Assembly: GCA_902762305.1 (NCBI GenBank)
Contig: CACWNW010000030.1
Coordinates: forward strand, 1 to 40,675
Length of the DNA stretch: 40,675 bases
Direction of reading: 5' to 3'
Origin: Fibrobacter succinogenes
GTDB taxonomy: Bacteria > Fibrobacterota > Fibrobacteria > Fibrobacterales > Fibrobacteraceae
Shown here: positions 8,646 through 15,579 of the stretch, one piece after another
Position numbering within the stretch: the stretch's first letter is position 1
Layout of the letters: each line of letters opens with the position of its first letter
Translations under genes and position numbers: made by a program
The notes under the pieces: generated by a model
Seen by the model: the letters and a program-made list of their open reading frames with translations, nothing else
Told to the model about the DNA's origin: nothing
Databases searched by the model: none

Positions 8646-9365
8646 ATGTCCATGCCTGCCTACTTCATATCCGATGTGCATCTCGGGGTAAACCCTCCGG
8701 GAGCCGTTCCTGGGCGTGAAAAGGCCTTGGTGCAGTTCCTGGAATCCATCAAGGGCAGGGCTTCGCACCTGGTTATAGTGGGCGACCTTTTTGAATTCTG
8801 GTACGAATACAGCGATTACGTGAACCGCAATCATTTTGAGCTGTTTTTCGTATTGCGCGAGCTTGTACGTTCCGGCTGCGAAGTTCATGTCTTGCGCGGG
8901 AACCACGATTTTGCCTATGGGGATTTTTTCCCGAAAACGCTCGGTGTGCAGGTCCACAGGAGCCTCGTGCTCGAAATACAGGGCAAACGCGTGTTTTTCC
9001 ATCATGGCGACGGTGTCGCGAAATCCGACCGCGGTTACCGTATTATGCGCCGAGTGCTCGATTTGCCGCTCAATCGCTGGCTTTTTAAACAAATTCATCC
9101 CGATCGTGGCATGGCGATTGCCCGCTTTGTTGGCCGTAATAGCCGAAAAATCGGGGAATCCCGCGAAATCAATATAAATGAATATCTCGAATGGGGTGAG
9201 TCCGTCCTCAAACGCCGAAATTGCGATATCTGCGTCCACGGGCACCACCATCTATCGGGCATCTGGAATGTGAAGAACGGGGTTGTCGCCTCTCCCGGCG
9301 AGTGGATATGGAAACCCGCCGTCCTCCGTATGGAAGAAGGCGGGCTTATCCTTGATATGTTATAG
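8646..9365 (+). CDS. lpxH: UDP-2,3-diacylglucosamine diphosphatase (LpxH-type)
   Basis: This 239-residue calcineurin-like metallophosphoesterase probably cleaves UDP-2,3-diacylglucosamine to lipid X and UMP in lipid A synthesis at the inner-membrane surface. The metal-binding motifs are all present: D10-x-H12 (ISDVHLG), D47 (VGDLFEFW), N86-H87 (LRGNHDF), the FHHGDG motif near 122, and CVHGHHH near 198. GDLFEFW followed by an aromatic-rich stretch resembles the LpxH form of Bacteroidota-type bacteria more than the E. coli form. An alternative start is the Met at residue 3. It stands alone, convergent with the next gene (stops 6 nt apart). Confidence 0.85.
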   Translation: MSMPAYFISDVHLGVNPPGAVPGREKALVQFLESIKGRASHLVIVGDLFEFWYEYSDYVNRNHFELFFVLRELVRSGCEVHVLRGNHDFAYGDFFPKTLGVQVHRSLVLEIQGKRVFFHHGDGVAKSDRGYRIMRRVLDLPLNRWLFKQIHPDRGMAIARFVGRNSRKIGESREININEYLEWGESVLKRRNCDICVHGHHHLSGIWNVKNGVVASPGEWIWKPAVLRMEEGGLILDML

Positions 9366-9371
9366 GGAATC

Positions 9372-9815
9372 CTACTCGGACAAATCGTCTGCGTGGGATT
9401 CGGATGCCTTGATCATCTTCTTGCTCTTGTTTTCACCCCAAAGCGCACCGATGACGTCTGTTTCTGAGAAGTTTTCCCAGAGCTGGTCGACCCAGCACCA
9501 GTGGTGGATTGTGTCTCCACGGTCCACGATGATGCCTTGCTCGTTGACCCAATTCTTGTGTACGGAGAAGGTCATGGGGTCGCCCTTCTTTTCCATACCG
9601 AACTGGTCCTTCACTACCGCGGCTTCGAGAGTCCAGGACTTGCCGTCCGTCATCTTGTAAATCGCGATGTTGAAGGCCACTACAACGAGCAGGGTGATTC
9701 CGGCGAAGATGTAAATCTTCTTCGATAGGAAGAAAATCGCCAACAGCAGGATGATGATGGCAAGAATGCCGAAATTGTAGTGCACGCTGTAGAAAGCTTT
9801 CAGAACGTCTATCAT
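9372..9815 (-). CDS. Small membrane protein of unknown function
   Basis: This 147-residue protein is not recognised. Two hydrophobic segments at about residues 16-32 and 35-52 form a probable transmembrane hairpin. A soluble C-terminal part follows, with Trp-rich patches (IHHWCWVDQLWENFSE) and an acidic end. The single Cys lies in the Trp patch. It starts 15 nt after the stop of the next upstream gene on the same strand, so the two are probably co-transcribed from the promoter at 10571-10600. Confidence 0.65.
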   Translation of the reverse strand: MIDVLKAFYSVHYNFGILAIIILLLAIFFLSKKIYIFAGITLLVVVAFNIAIYKMTDGKSWTLEAAVVKDQFGMEKKGDPMTFSVHKNWVNEQGIIVDRGDTIHHWCWVDQLWENFSETDVIGALWGENKSKKMIKASESHADDLSE

Positions 9816-9830
9816 AATTGCGCCTGTGGT

Positions 9831-10526
9831 TTACTTTTTGGCCTTAGCGGCTTTGGACTTCGCCTTCTGCTCAGCGACCAAGCTGGCCACGCTGAACGTG
9901 ACGACCTTGCCATCGATCTTGCAGGCGGTGCGGAAGCTCTTGGTCGGGAGCGCGATACCGTGGGAGGAAAGCGTACCCATGAAGGAGGCATTCGCATGGC
10001 TTGCGATGGTGCGGACGTTGATGAAGCCCTTCTTGCTGAAGGTCAGGGTGAATGTCTTCTTGCTGGCGTCGTATTCGGCGACCATGGTGTCGTTCTTCGC
10101 GGTTTCGACGGCAGTGCTGGTGCGCTTGTCGAAAATGATGGTGCCGCGGGAATCGATGGAGAGCATCGGGATACCGACGGAGTTACGGCAGGCGAACGGC
10201 TGCCAAGCGCCTTTCTTCTTGGCGGGAGCCTTGCCCGTGAACACGAACCTGTTGCCTTCCTTGACCATTGTGTAAGGCCCGGGGGCAATCTGGAAACCGG
10301 TGGCGTTCATGGCACCCTTGAAGTACAGGAGGTAGCCAGCGCCGTTCGGCATGAAACGGAAGGAGGACGTCTTGAGCGTCTTGGTGGGGGTCACGGCGAT
10401 GCGCTTGCCCTCGGTATCGACTTCGATATCCGCATAGGGATTCTTGTCGAGCTTTAACTCCTTCATAGCTTGGTTGGAAAAGCGGATGAATCCGCGGATA
10501 TCCATCTTGATGTTGATTTTGTCCAT
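9831..10526 (-). CDS. Hypothetical Lys-rich protein, possible internal duplication
   Basis: The protein has 231 residues from the chosen start and no signal peptide. I do not recognise it. The N-terminal half (FIRFSNQAMKELKL ... IEVDTEGKRIAVTPTK) and the C-terminal half (TIIFDKRTSTAVETA ... AEYDASKKTFTLTFSK) share a similar rhythm, which suggests two related beta-rich units; this is a by-eye impression. The end is a basic Lys/Ala tail (AEQKAKSKAAKAKK) that could contact nucleic acid or simply be disordered. The start at 10526 is chosen because GAGGTG lies 8 nt upstream. The earlier ATG at 10541 overlaps that ribosome-binding site. A sigma-70-like promoter precedes it. Confidence 0.7.
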   Translation of the reverse strand: MDKINIKMDIRGFIRFSNQAMKELKLDKNPYADIEVDTEGKRIAVTPTKTLKTSSFRFMPNGAGYLLYFKGAMNATGFQIAPGPYTMVKEGNRFVFTGKAPAKKKGAWQPFACRNSVGIPMLSIDSRGTIIFDKRTSTAVETAKNDTMVAEYDASKKTFTLTFSKKGFINVRTIASHANASFMGTLSSHGIALPTKSFRTACKIDGKVVTFSVASLVAEQKAKSKAAKAKK

Positions 10527-10570
10527 TTTTATACACCTCATCTTTGATTGTTATTTGCCCCCTGCCGTAT

Positions 10571-10600
10571 AAGTTAGCATATTTGGTGAGGGAATGTCAA
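10571..10600 (-). promoter_or_regulatory. Sigma-70-like promoter upstream of the gene at 9831-10526
   Basis: On the minus strand there is a perfect TTGACA (10595-10600), an 18-nt spacer and TAACTT (10571-10576). The start codon is about 45 nt downstream, which leaves room for the GAGGTG ribosome-binding site seen there. Confidence 0.55.
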
Positions 10601-10741
10601 GTGCCACTGTGAGAAAAGTCATACGAAAAAAAATCATTTTTCTGTAATTTTTTGACAAAATTATCTGTAAAATTTTTTGTTACTTTTTTGACGCAATCGA
10701 GCTGGAAGCCTTGTAAAATAAGGGGTTGTCATATTTTTGTA

Positions 10742-11515
10742 TCATTCGTTTATTACGATAGACAAAGTTCTATGGAGAGTGTTTTCACCGCGTTCAATCG
10801 TGTTAACTTGCCCAAATTTGTCAATAAACCTGTGATTTCTGTCACCAAACATCTTCCTGTCTGCAAGCAAAAACGTGTGATGCCTTGCATTTCCTAGGGT
10901 TTCGGGGGTTATTTTCACATCGGCGCGGACGAGAAATTTGGGGTAAAGCAGCCTGTATTTTCCGCTGATTGCATCGGCGATGCTTGCCACAGGATCGATA
11001 AGAATCAGTTTTTTTTCTTTCGCGGACAGGTTTGTTGCAAGGATTGCGCCCGTCCCGCGCCCTGCAAGGTAGGCGGGTTGGCCGTTTACTTGGCTTGCGC
11101 ATTCCAGGATGCCGCGGGCGTCCTGCTCGAACGTCTCGCCAGAAGGTGTACCCTTGTTTTCGCCGGAGCCCCTGTAGTTGAAGGCCACGAGGGCCGTTCC
11201 CTCTATTTCCTGGACTTCGGCGAGGAACTGCGCCGCGTCTTCGTCGGCGTCGGGGAAGTAGAGCAGTGCAGGACTTTCCTGATTCCCGAGGGTCCAGCCT
11301 TCGAGAACGGTGCCGTCTTCTACGGTGCACGATATGGACTTGGCCTTGCCTGCGATAGCTTCGCGCGCTTCCTTATGCGTAATGGCCCGCGGGAACGCAT
11401 TCCGGCGTTCGGTGAGCGCGAGGTAGAATACCATGCTTACGTAGATGAGAAGGAGGGCGCCTGCGATACGGAGGAGGCGTGAGCCTATCCCTAAAGCCTT
11501 TTTCTTAACATCCAT
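10742..11515 (-). CDS. Membrane-anchored alpha/beta-hydrolase-like protein, nucleophile apparently lost
   Basis: This 257-residue protein has one N-terminal transmembrane segment (about residues 13-34), followed by an alpha/beta-hydrolase-like domain that should face the periplasm. The strand and turn order fits the fold: LEGWTLGNQESPALLYFPDADED, then ALVAFNYRGSGENKG, then the expected nucleophile elbow. That elbow reads AGRGTG, so the GxSxG serine is replaced by Gly. This suggests a non-catalytic relative. A start at the first ATG is supported by TAAATT 6 nt upstream; no Shine-Dalgarno is present. The gene stands alone between two spacers. Confidence 0.75.
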   Translation of the reverse strand: MDVKKKALGIGSRLLRIAGALLLIYVSMVFYLALTERRNAFPRAITHKEAREAIAGKAKSISCTVEDGTVLEGWTLGNQESPALLYFPDADEDAAQFLAEVQEIEGTALVAFNYRGSGENKGTPSGETFEQDARGILECASQVNGQPAYLAGRGTGAILATNLSAKEKKLILIDPVASIADAISGKYRLLYPKFLVRADVKITPETLGNARHHTFLLADRKMFGDRNHRFIDKFGQVNTIERGENTLHRTLSIVINE

Positions 11516-11521
11516 GCGCCA

Positions 11522-11527
11522 AATTTA
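11522..11527 (-). promoter_or_regulatory. Putative -10 box, gene at 10742-11515 (leaderless arrangement)
   Basis: TAAATT (followed by TG) lies 6 nt before the ATG at 11515, with no ribosome-binding site. A TTGACA is present only 10 nt further upstream, too close to be its -35 element. Confidence 0.35.
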
Positions 11528-11588
11528 GAAAAAAATGTGTCAAAATTGGGCGTAAAACTTATGTAACAAAAATCCTGGGCCTTAAATG

Positions 11589-12085
11589 ACGGCCTTTATG
11601 GCCGGGCGTTCGCCCTCCGAGAGCTGACCGTACGGCTGAATAAATGAATTAACAAATCCTCAAAATGACGAACAAATGGTAGACCTTGAACCTGAAAATA
11701 CACGACAATGACAGTCTTGCCGCCCCCAAAATGCTGAACAGGCGGTATCACCGTGAGCCCTGAGCGGCCTGTATTGACGGGCCGTGAGGGCGAGAGCGAG
11801 TGAGAAACCGGCGGTCTTGACACCCGAAACGCCGAACGAGCGGCCTCCTCGTGAGCAACAAAGCCCCTAGTATTAACTAGGGGCGGTTGCGAGAGTGAGC
11901 GCATACCGGAGTTATTTAATACCCCAAACGAAGCGCGAACGGTATCACCGTGAGCCGAGAACGGTCGGTATTAACCGGCCGTGAAGGCGAGAGTGCGTGA
12001 GTTACCGGAGGTTCTGTCCCTGAAACGTCGAACGCACGGTCTAAAAAAGGACCTTCGCTGGGAGTATCAGCGAAGGTCCGAGGGA
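11589..12085. repeat. Tandem array of ~98-nt hairpin units (candidate structured RNA)
   Basis: Three well-conserved units begin with GTGAGC at 11753, 11851 and 11950 (periods 98 and 99 nt). Each holds a hairpin with loop TATTRA: GGCCTG/CGGGCC (11766-11783), CCCCTAG/CTAGGGG (11864-11883), GGTCGG/CCGGCC (11963-11980). The stem sequences differ but still pair. Each hairpin is followed by GCGAGAGYG, then ACCGG. GGTATCACCGTGAGC is shared by units 1 and 3. A fourth hairpin with a perfect 12-bp stem lies at 12049-12079. Degenerate upstream remnants include hairpins GGCC/GGCC (11591-11603) and GGGCG/CGCCC (11604-11615). An open frame at 11596-11904 on the minus strand is only this array read as protein. 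The strand of any transcript is unknown. Confidence 0.8.
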
Positions 12086-12094
12086 TGGGATTGG

Positions 12095-12231
12095 GTGTTC
12101 CCTAAAATTAGACAATTTTTTCGCAAAAGGGTATAGTTTTTTAACAAAAAGTGTTCCCTAAGTGTTCTTTTTTGCTTTTTTCTTGAAAAATTCGTGATTT
12201 TTTGCAAATTTTCAAAAACAGGGGTGTTCCC
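12095..12231. promoter_or_regulatory. Three GTGTTCCC boxes upstream of the TIGR02147 gene
   Basis: GTGTTCCC occurs at 12095-12102, 12151-12158 and 12224-12231, with a fourth partial GTGTTC at 12162-12167, all in an otherwise AT-rich spacer. An inverted repeat TTGAAAAATT / AAATTTTCAA lies at 12183-12213, between the second and third boxes. The last box is 31 nt from the start codon. Such spacing suits operator sites, perhaps for the helix-turn-helix-like protein encoded next; that link is inference. Confidence 0.5.
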
Positions 12232-12262
12232 AGAAAAATAAAAAATTATTTTTTATTTCATA

Positions 12263-13117
12263 ATGAACGTCTACGCTTACTATAACTACAGGAAATACCT
12301 GCAGGACTACTACGAGTACAGAAAGTCCGTGCAGCGTTATTTCTCGTACCGCTCTTTCGCAAAGAAGGCGGGGTATTCGTCGTCTGGGCTTTACCTCGAC
12401 CTCATCCGCGGGCGCAAATCGCTTACGCCACAGATGCTCCCGAAGTTTATCGCCGCCCTGGGCTTGAATGAACGCGAGGGTCGCTACTTCAGCCTCATGG
12501 TGGATTTCACCCATGCGACGACGCCCGCGTCCAAGCAGCAGATATTCGACCAGATGTCGGCGCTTCTGCCGCGAACCGTCAAGACGCTCACCAAGAACCA
12601 GCAGGAGTACTACAGCAAGTGGTATTATGTTGCCGTTCGTGAATCTCTTTCTGTACTCGATATAAACGAAAGGAACATCCAGGAAGTGGCGCTGTTCCTG
12701 AACCCGAAGATTACGCTCCCGCAGGCGAAGCAGGCTATCCAGTTGCTCCTCGACCTCGGGCTTATTGACCTCGCCGAAGACGGCTTCTACCGTTCCGTGA
12801 ACAAGACCATATCGAGCGGTCGCGAAATCGCTCCGCTTTTCGGTCATCAGTTCCAGAAACAGATGATTGACCTTGCAAAAGGCGCTCTGGACCACTACAG
12901 CACCGAACGAAGAAATGTATCTTGTACTACGATGAGCGTGTCTGCCGAAGGGCTCGAACGCATCATCAACAAGATCGACGTGTTCCGCAAGGAGGTGCTG
13001 GATATTGTGCGGTCGGATAGCGGAGAAACCATGGTGTGTGAGTTGAACGTTCAATTTTTCCCTCTCAGCAAGGAGAAGGAATCCAAGTCCCTCAAGGACG
13101 GGGAGGACGCGAAATGA
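12263..13117 (+). CDS. TIGR02147-family protein (Fibrobacter paralogous family)
   Basis: This 284-residue protein matches my memory of the TIGR02147/DUF4423 family expanded in Fibrobacter. The N terminus has the hallmark YYNYRKYLQDYYEYRK, followed by a helix-turn-helix-like region (YRSFAKKAGYSSSGLYLDL ... GRKSLTPQMLPKFIAALGLN), then the helical DUF4423-type half with YYSKWYYVAVRESL and a winged-helix-like segment (QAKQAIQLLLDLGLIDL). A DNA-binding regulatory role is therefore likely but unproven. There is no signal peptide. Its last four bases overlap the ATG of the lipoprotein gene (ATGA), implying translational coupling. The upstream spacer holds repeated GTGTTCCC boxes and the structured repeat array. 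The ATG lacks a clear Shine-Dalgarno. Confidence 0.88.
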   Translation: MNVYAYYNYRKYLQDYYEYRKSVQRYFSYRSFAKKAGYSSSGLYLDLIRGRKSLTPQMLPKFIAALGLNEREGRYFSLMVDFTHATTPASKQQIFDQMSALLPRTVKTLTKNQQEYYSKWYYVAVRESLSVLDINERNIQEVALFLNPKITLPQAKQAIQLLLDLGLIDLAEDGFYRSVNKTISSGREIAPLFGHQFQKQMIDLAKGALDHYSTERRNVSCTTMSVSAEGLERIINKIDVFRKEVLDIVRSDSGETMVCELNVQFFPLSKEKESKSLKDGEDAK

Positions 13118-14505
13118 GATACTCATTGACCATGGCCATAGCTTGCGGCGCTTTACTTTTGGCCTGTACCGGCGGCAAGGATGTCGGCGGTACGGCGACC
13201 GATACCGAGAACATGATGACGGCCTCGGTGACGGGACTTGTGAAGCGTTCCGACGGGACGCGCGCGGATTCTGTCGTCGTGCGCATGTCGCGTGTTTATT
13301 CCAAAAATGAATCGATTGGCATTCCCGAGTTCGTTGAGGTGAGGACCGATACGGCGGGCGTGTTCGCGTTCGATTCCGCTATCGCCGATACCTTCCAGCT
13401 TGCGGTCATCGACGAGAATGCCGAAGAAATTTCTTACCTGCCCCGCGTGGCGGCTGCATCAACTAAGGGTCTCGAGAACATCAAGCTCGAAAAGGCTGCC
13501 GTGTTCAGCAGCGTGCTCTACTACGATCGCGAGTCCGAGCCTGCGGTCGAGGTCGGGTCTCACTTCCTGGTGTACATGCCGGGCATGCCGTTCGTGCAGA
13601 ACGTGTTTGCGAAGGATTCGTTCTCCATGCTGATACCCGCCGGTTCCTGGTGGTTCGGGTTCTGCCCGGGTGACCCGCAGATGGTTGCCAAGTTGCAAGA
13701 TTCCGGCATCGCCGACAGTCTTATCTACCGCGTGTGGAGCATGGGTTCCACCGAGGTGGATGCGGGCGATACGCTCGATGTGGGCCCGTTCTTCTGGAGC
13801 ACCGAGTTCGATGTCGATACCCTCATGAAGGAAAAGGACGGCGATGCGAAGAACCTGTCCAGAATTTCCGGCCGGGTGAACTGTGATTCGGTCATAGCAT
13901 GCGCGGGCATCGAGGTCATGGCGATTACTGATATCTACGGGTTCGAGTTCGTCGGGGATTCCTCCGTGTTCGAAGCCCAGACGGTGACGGACAGCGATGG
14001 GCGCTGGTGGCTCCCGGTGCCGGCCGAGGTTCCTTACGACAGCTTCCGCGTGGAATTCCGCGCAGAAAATGGCGATACCGTGATGATGGGACTCAGCCGC
14101 TACGTGAAGGCATCCGAAGTCGATGGCCTGAAGGATACGCTGGACGTGGGCTCGGTTGACCTGACTGCCTCGTCGGGACTCGTCAGCACGATTGCCTTGG
14201 TCATTGGCCCGAGCGATTCCACGCAGCCGCTCATGGTGAACAGCGTGGTCGTGGGCGCGAAGGGAACGGCGCATTTTGTCCGCACGGTGACCTACAACTC
14301 CTTGAAAATCAACGAGATGCCCTCGGGTGAACAGGAACTTCTGCTCTATTCCGGCGATACGAAGGTGATTTCGACGCTGCAGGCGGCCGAGACCCCGATT
14401 GAGGAATACGTGGTGAGCACGTTCGTGAACTTGCCGACAGGCGACGACCTCGAGTGGCAGGGGATGACCTACACCCCGCCGACACTCCCGAAATCTGCAA
14501 AATAA
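13114..14505 (+). CDS. Lipoprotein with carboxypeptidase-regulatory-like repeats
   Basis: This 463-residue protein has a type II signal peptide with the lipobox LLLAC (Cys at about residue 18) followed by TGGKD, so it is probably a lipoprotein. The mature region appears to hold at least two beta-sandwich units of the carboxypeptidase-regulatory type: VTGLVKRSDGTRADSVVVRM ... DTAGVFAFDS near 39-95, and ISGRVNCDSVIACAGIEVM ... TVTDSDGRWWLPVP near 250-310. A third such region is less clear. The start overlaps the TIGR02147 stop by four bases, so both proteins probably act together, for example as a cytoplasmic regulator and a surface-exposed partner. No enzymatic motif is seen. Confidence 0.82.
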   Translation: MRYSLTMAIACGALLLACTGGKDVGGTATDTENMMTASVTGLVKRSDGTRADSVVVRMSRVYSKNESIGIPEFVEVRTDTAGVFAFDSAIADTFQLAVIDENAEEISYLPRVAAASTKGLENIKLEKAAVFSSVLYYDRESEPAVEVGSHFLVYMPGMPFVQNVFAKDSFSMLIPAGSWWFGFCPGDPQMVAKLQDSGIADSLIYRVWSMGSTEVDAGDTLDVGPFFWSTEFDVDTLMKEKDGDAKNLSRISGRVNCDSVIACAGIEVMAITDIYGFEFVGDSSVFEAQTVTDSDGRWWLPVPAEVPYDSFRVEFRAENGDTVMMGLSRYVKASEVDGLKDTLDVGSVDLTASSGLVSTIALVIGPSDSTQPLMVNSVVVGAKGTAHFVRTVTYNSLKINEMPSGEQELLLYSGDTKVISTLQAAETPIEEYVVSTFVNLPTGDDLEWQGMTYTPPTLPKSAK

Positions 14506-14518
14506 TTGAAATTACCCC

Positions 14519-14547
14519 TTGCACAACTGAGGAATATTTTCTAAAGT
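14519..14547 (+). promoter_or_regulatory. Promoter of tRNA-Gln
   Basis: TTGCAC (14519-14524), a 17-nt spacer and TAAAGT (14542-14547) form a sigma-70-like promoter ending 11 nt before the tRNA. The same bases also form an 8-bp inverted repeat (GCACAACT/AGTTGTGC). Confidence 0.6.
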
Positions 14548-14558
14548 TGTGCGCACAC

Positions 14559-14629
14559 TGAGCTATGGTGTAACGGTAGCACAACAGATTCTGACTCTGT
14601 TTGTCTAGGTTCGAATCCTGGTAGCTCAA
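14559..14629 (+). tRNA. tRNA-Gln (anticodon CUG)
   Basis: The cloverleaf can be folded by eye. The acceptor stem is TGAGCTA (14559-14565) with TAGCTCA (14622-14628), and the discriminator is A14629. The D arm contains GGTAGCAC. The anticodon stem is ACAGA/TCTGT with loop TTCTGAC, giving anticodon CTG at 14591-14593, which reads CAG (Gln). The T arm is CTAGG-TTCGAAT-CCTGG. The CCA end is not encoded. It is flanked by its own promoter and terminator. Confidence 0.95.
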
Positions 14630-14631
14630 CG

Positions 14632-14670
14632 AAAACTCTTTGTTCATACTCGTGAGCAGAGAGTTTTTTT
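14632..14670 (+). terminator. Rho-independent terminator of tRNA-Gln
   Basis: A 15-bp stem (14632-14646 with 14653-14667, two G-T pairs), loop TACTCG, is followed by a run of T. It begins 3 nt after the tRNA. Confidence 0.9.
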
Positions 14671-14744
14671 TATCTTGAAAATACCACAGGTCAACGGATT
14701 GCAACTAATAACCAATGACCATTGACCAATGACCAGTAACTAGC

Positions 14745-15509
14745 ATGGAATTTTTTGACTACTTCTCGAACTTGTTTGGCGAACGCTGGCCCGCCCTTCT
14801 CGAATCCCTGAAGGGCGAGGGCTGCGCTACGGAACTCCGCTTTGGCGAGGGGCTCGAGCCGTATTACCTTGACGAGGCTTCCGTCTTCGCGGCCGAGTCG
14901 CTCGGGGTAGTTCCCGGTGACCGCGTTCTCGACATGTGCGCGGCTCCCGGCGGCAAGTCCCTGGTGCTCGCTTCCGGCTTGAAGGGGGAGGGGTCGCTGC
15001 AGAGCAACGACCGCTCGCCCGACCGCAGGATCCGCCTTTCGCACGTGCTCGAGAATTCCCTGCCCGAACAGTGGCGCTCTGTCATCTCCGTGACCGGCTA
15101 CGATGGCGTGAAGTTCGGCATGCACAAGAAGGAATGCTACGACAGGATCCTCCTGGACGCTCCGTGTTCCTCGGACCGCCATGTCCTCAATGCTCCCGAG
15201 CATCTCAAGGTGTGGTCGGTGAAGCGGGTGAAGCGCCTCGCGGTAGAGCAGGGCTCGCTTCTGGCTTCGGCGGTCGACGCCCTTGCCCCGGGCGGAACCC
15301 TCATCTACAGCACGTGTGCGCTTTCGCCCATGGAAAACGACGACGTGGTGAAGAAAATCCTCAAGAAGCGCCCCGCGATGCGCCTTGACGAGATTGCGGA
15401 GATACCTGCGGGAGCGGACCGGACCGAATGCGGCGTGCATATCCTGCCCGACCATGCCGAGGGGCGTGGCCCCATATATTGTGCGAGGCTTGTGAAATCG
15501 GGCACATAA
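14745..15509 (+). CDS. RNA 5-methylcytosine methyltransferase (RsmB/RsmF/NSUN family)
   Basis: This 254-residue S-adenosylmethionine-dependent RNA m5C methyltransferase has the SAM-binding motif DMCAAPGGKS (about 65-74), the motif IV catalytic region DAPCSSDRH, and the motif VI Cys in STCALSPMEND. Both active-site Cys of the family are therefore present. The protein is much shorter than RsmB or RsmF: it has only a short N-terminal segment and no NusB or PUA-like domain, similar to NSUN4-type minimal enzymes. The target (rRNA or tRNA) cannot be told from sequence. The first ATG is used; a clear Shine-Dalgarno is not visible. It follows the tRNA and its terminator, so it needs its own promoter. 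Confidence 0.9.
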   Translation: MEFFDYFSNLFGERWPALLESLKGEGCATELRFGEGLEPYYLDEASVFAAESLGVVPGDRVLDMCAAPGGKSLVLASGLKGEGSLQSNDRSPDRRIRLSHVLENSLPEQWRSVISVTGYDGVKFGMHKKECYDRILLDAPCSSDRHVLNAPEHLKVWSVKRVKRLAVEQGSLLASAVDALAPGGTLIYSTCALSPMENDDVVKKILKKRPAMRLDEIAEIPAGADRTECGVHILPDHAEGRGPIYCARLVKSGT

Positions 15510-15565
15510 CGGCCACGAAACCCCGATTTTGGGCTTTTTTCGCGTATCTTTTCCTGTTCAAATAA

Positions 15566-15571
15566 TATATC
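15566..15571 (+). promoter_or_regulatory. Putative -10 box, PEGA-domain gene
   Basis: TATATC lies 8 nt upstream of the ATG at 15580; AAGG sits between them, too close to the start to be a typical Shine-Dalgarno. Confidence 0.35.
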
Positions 15572-15579
15572 TTTAAGGT

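Noticed and set aside
11596-11904. 102-codon minus-strand frame across the repeat array
   Set aside because: The peptide is the hairpin repeat array translated; no codon-level signal and no start site support.
11753-12048. 98-nt repeats as a CRISPR array
   Set aside because: Units have no short identical repeat with unique spacers of constant size, and no cas genes are near. The similarity runs along the unit with hairpins.
12049-12079. 12-bp hairpin as an ordinary terminator
   Set aside because: The stem is strong but there is no following T-run on either strand, so it is kept only as part of the hairpin array.
11753-12080. 98-nt units as integron attC sites
   Set aside because: No integrase, no cassettes between the units and no clear GTTRRRY core sites.
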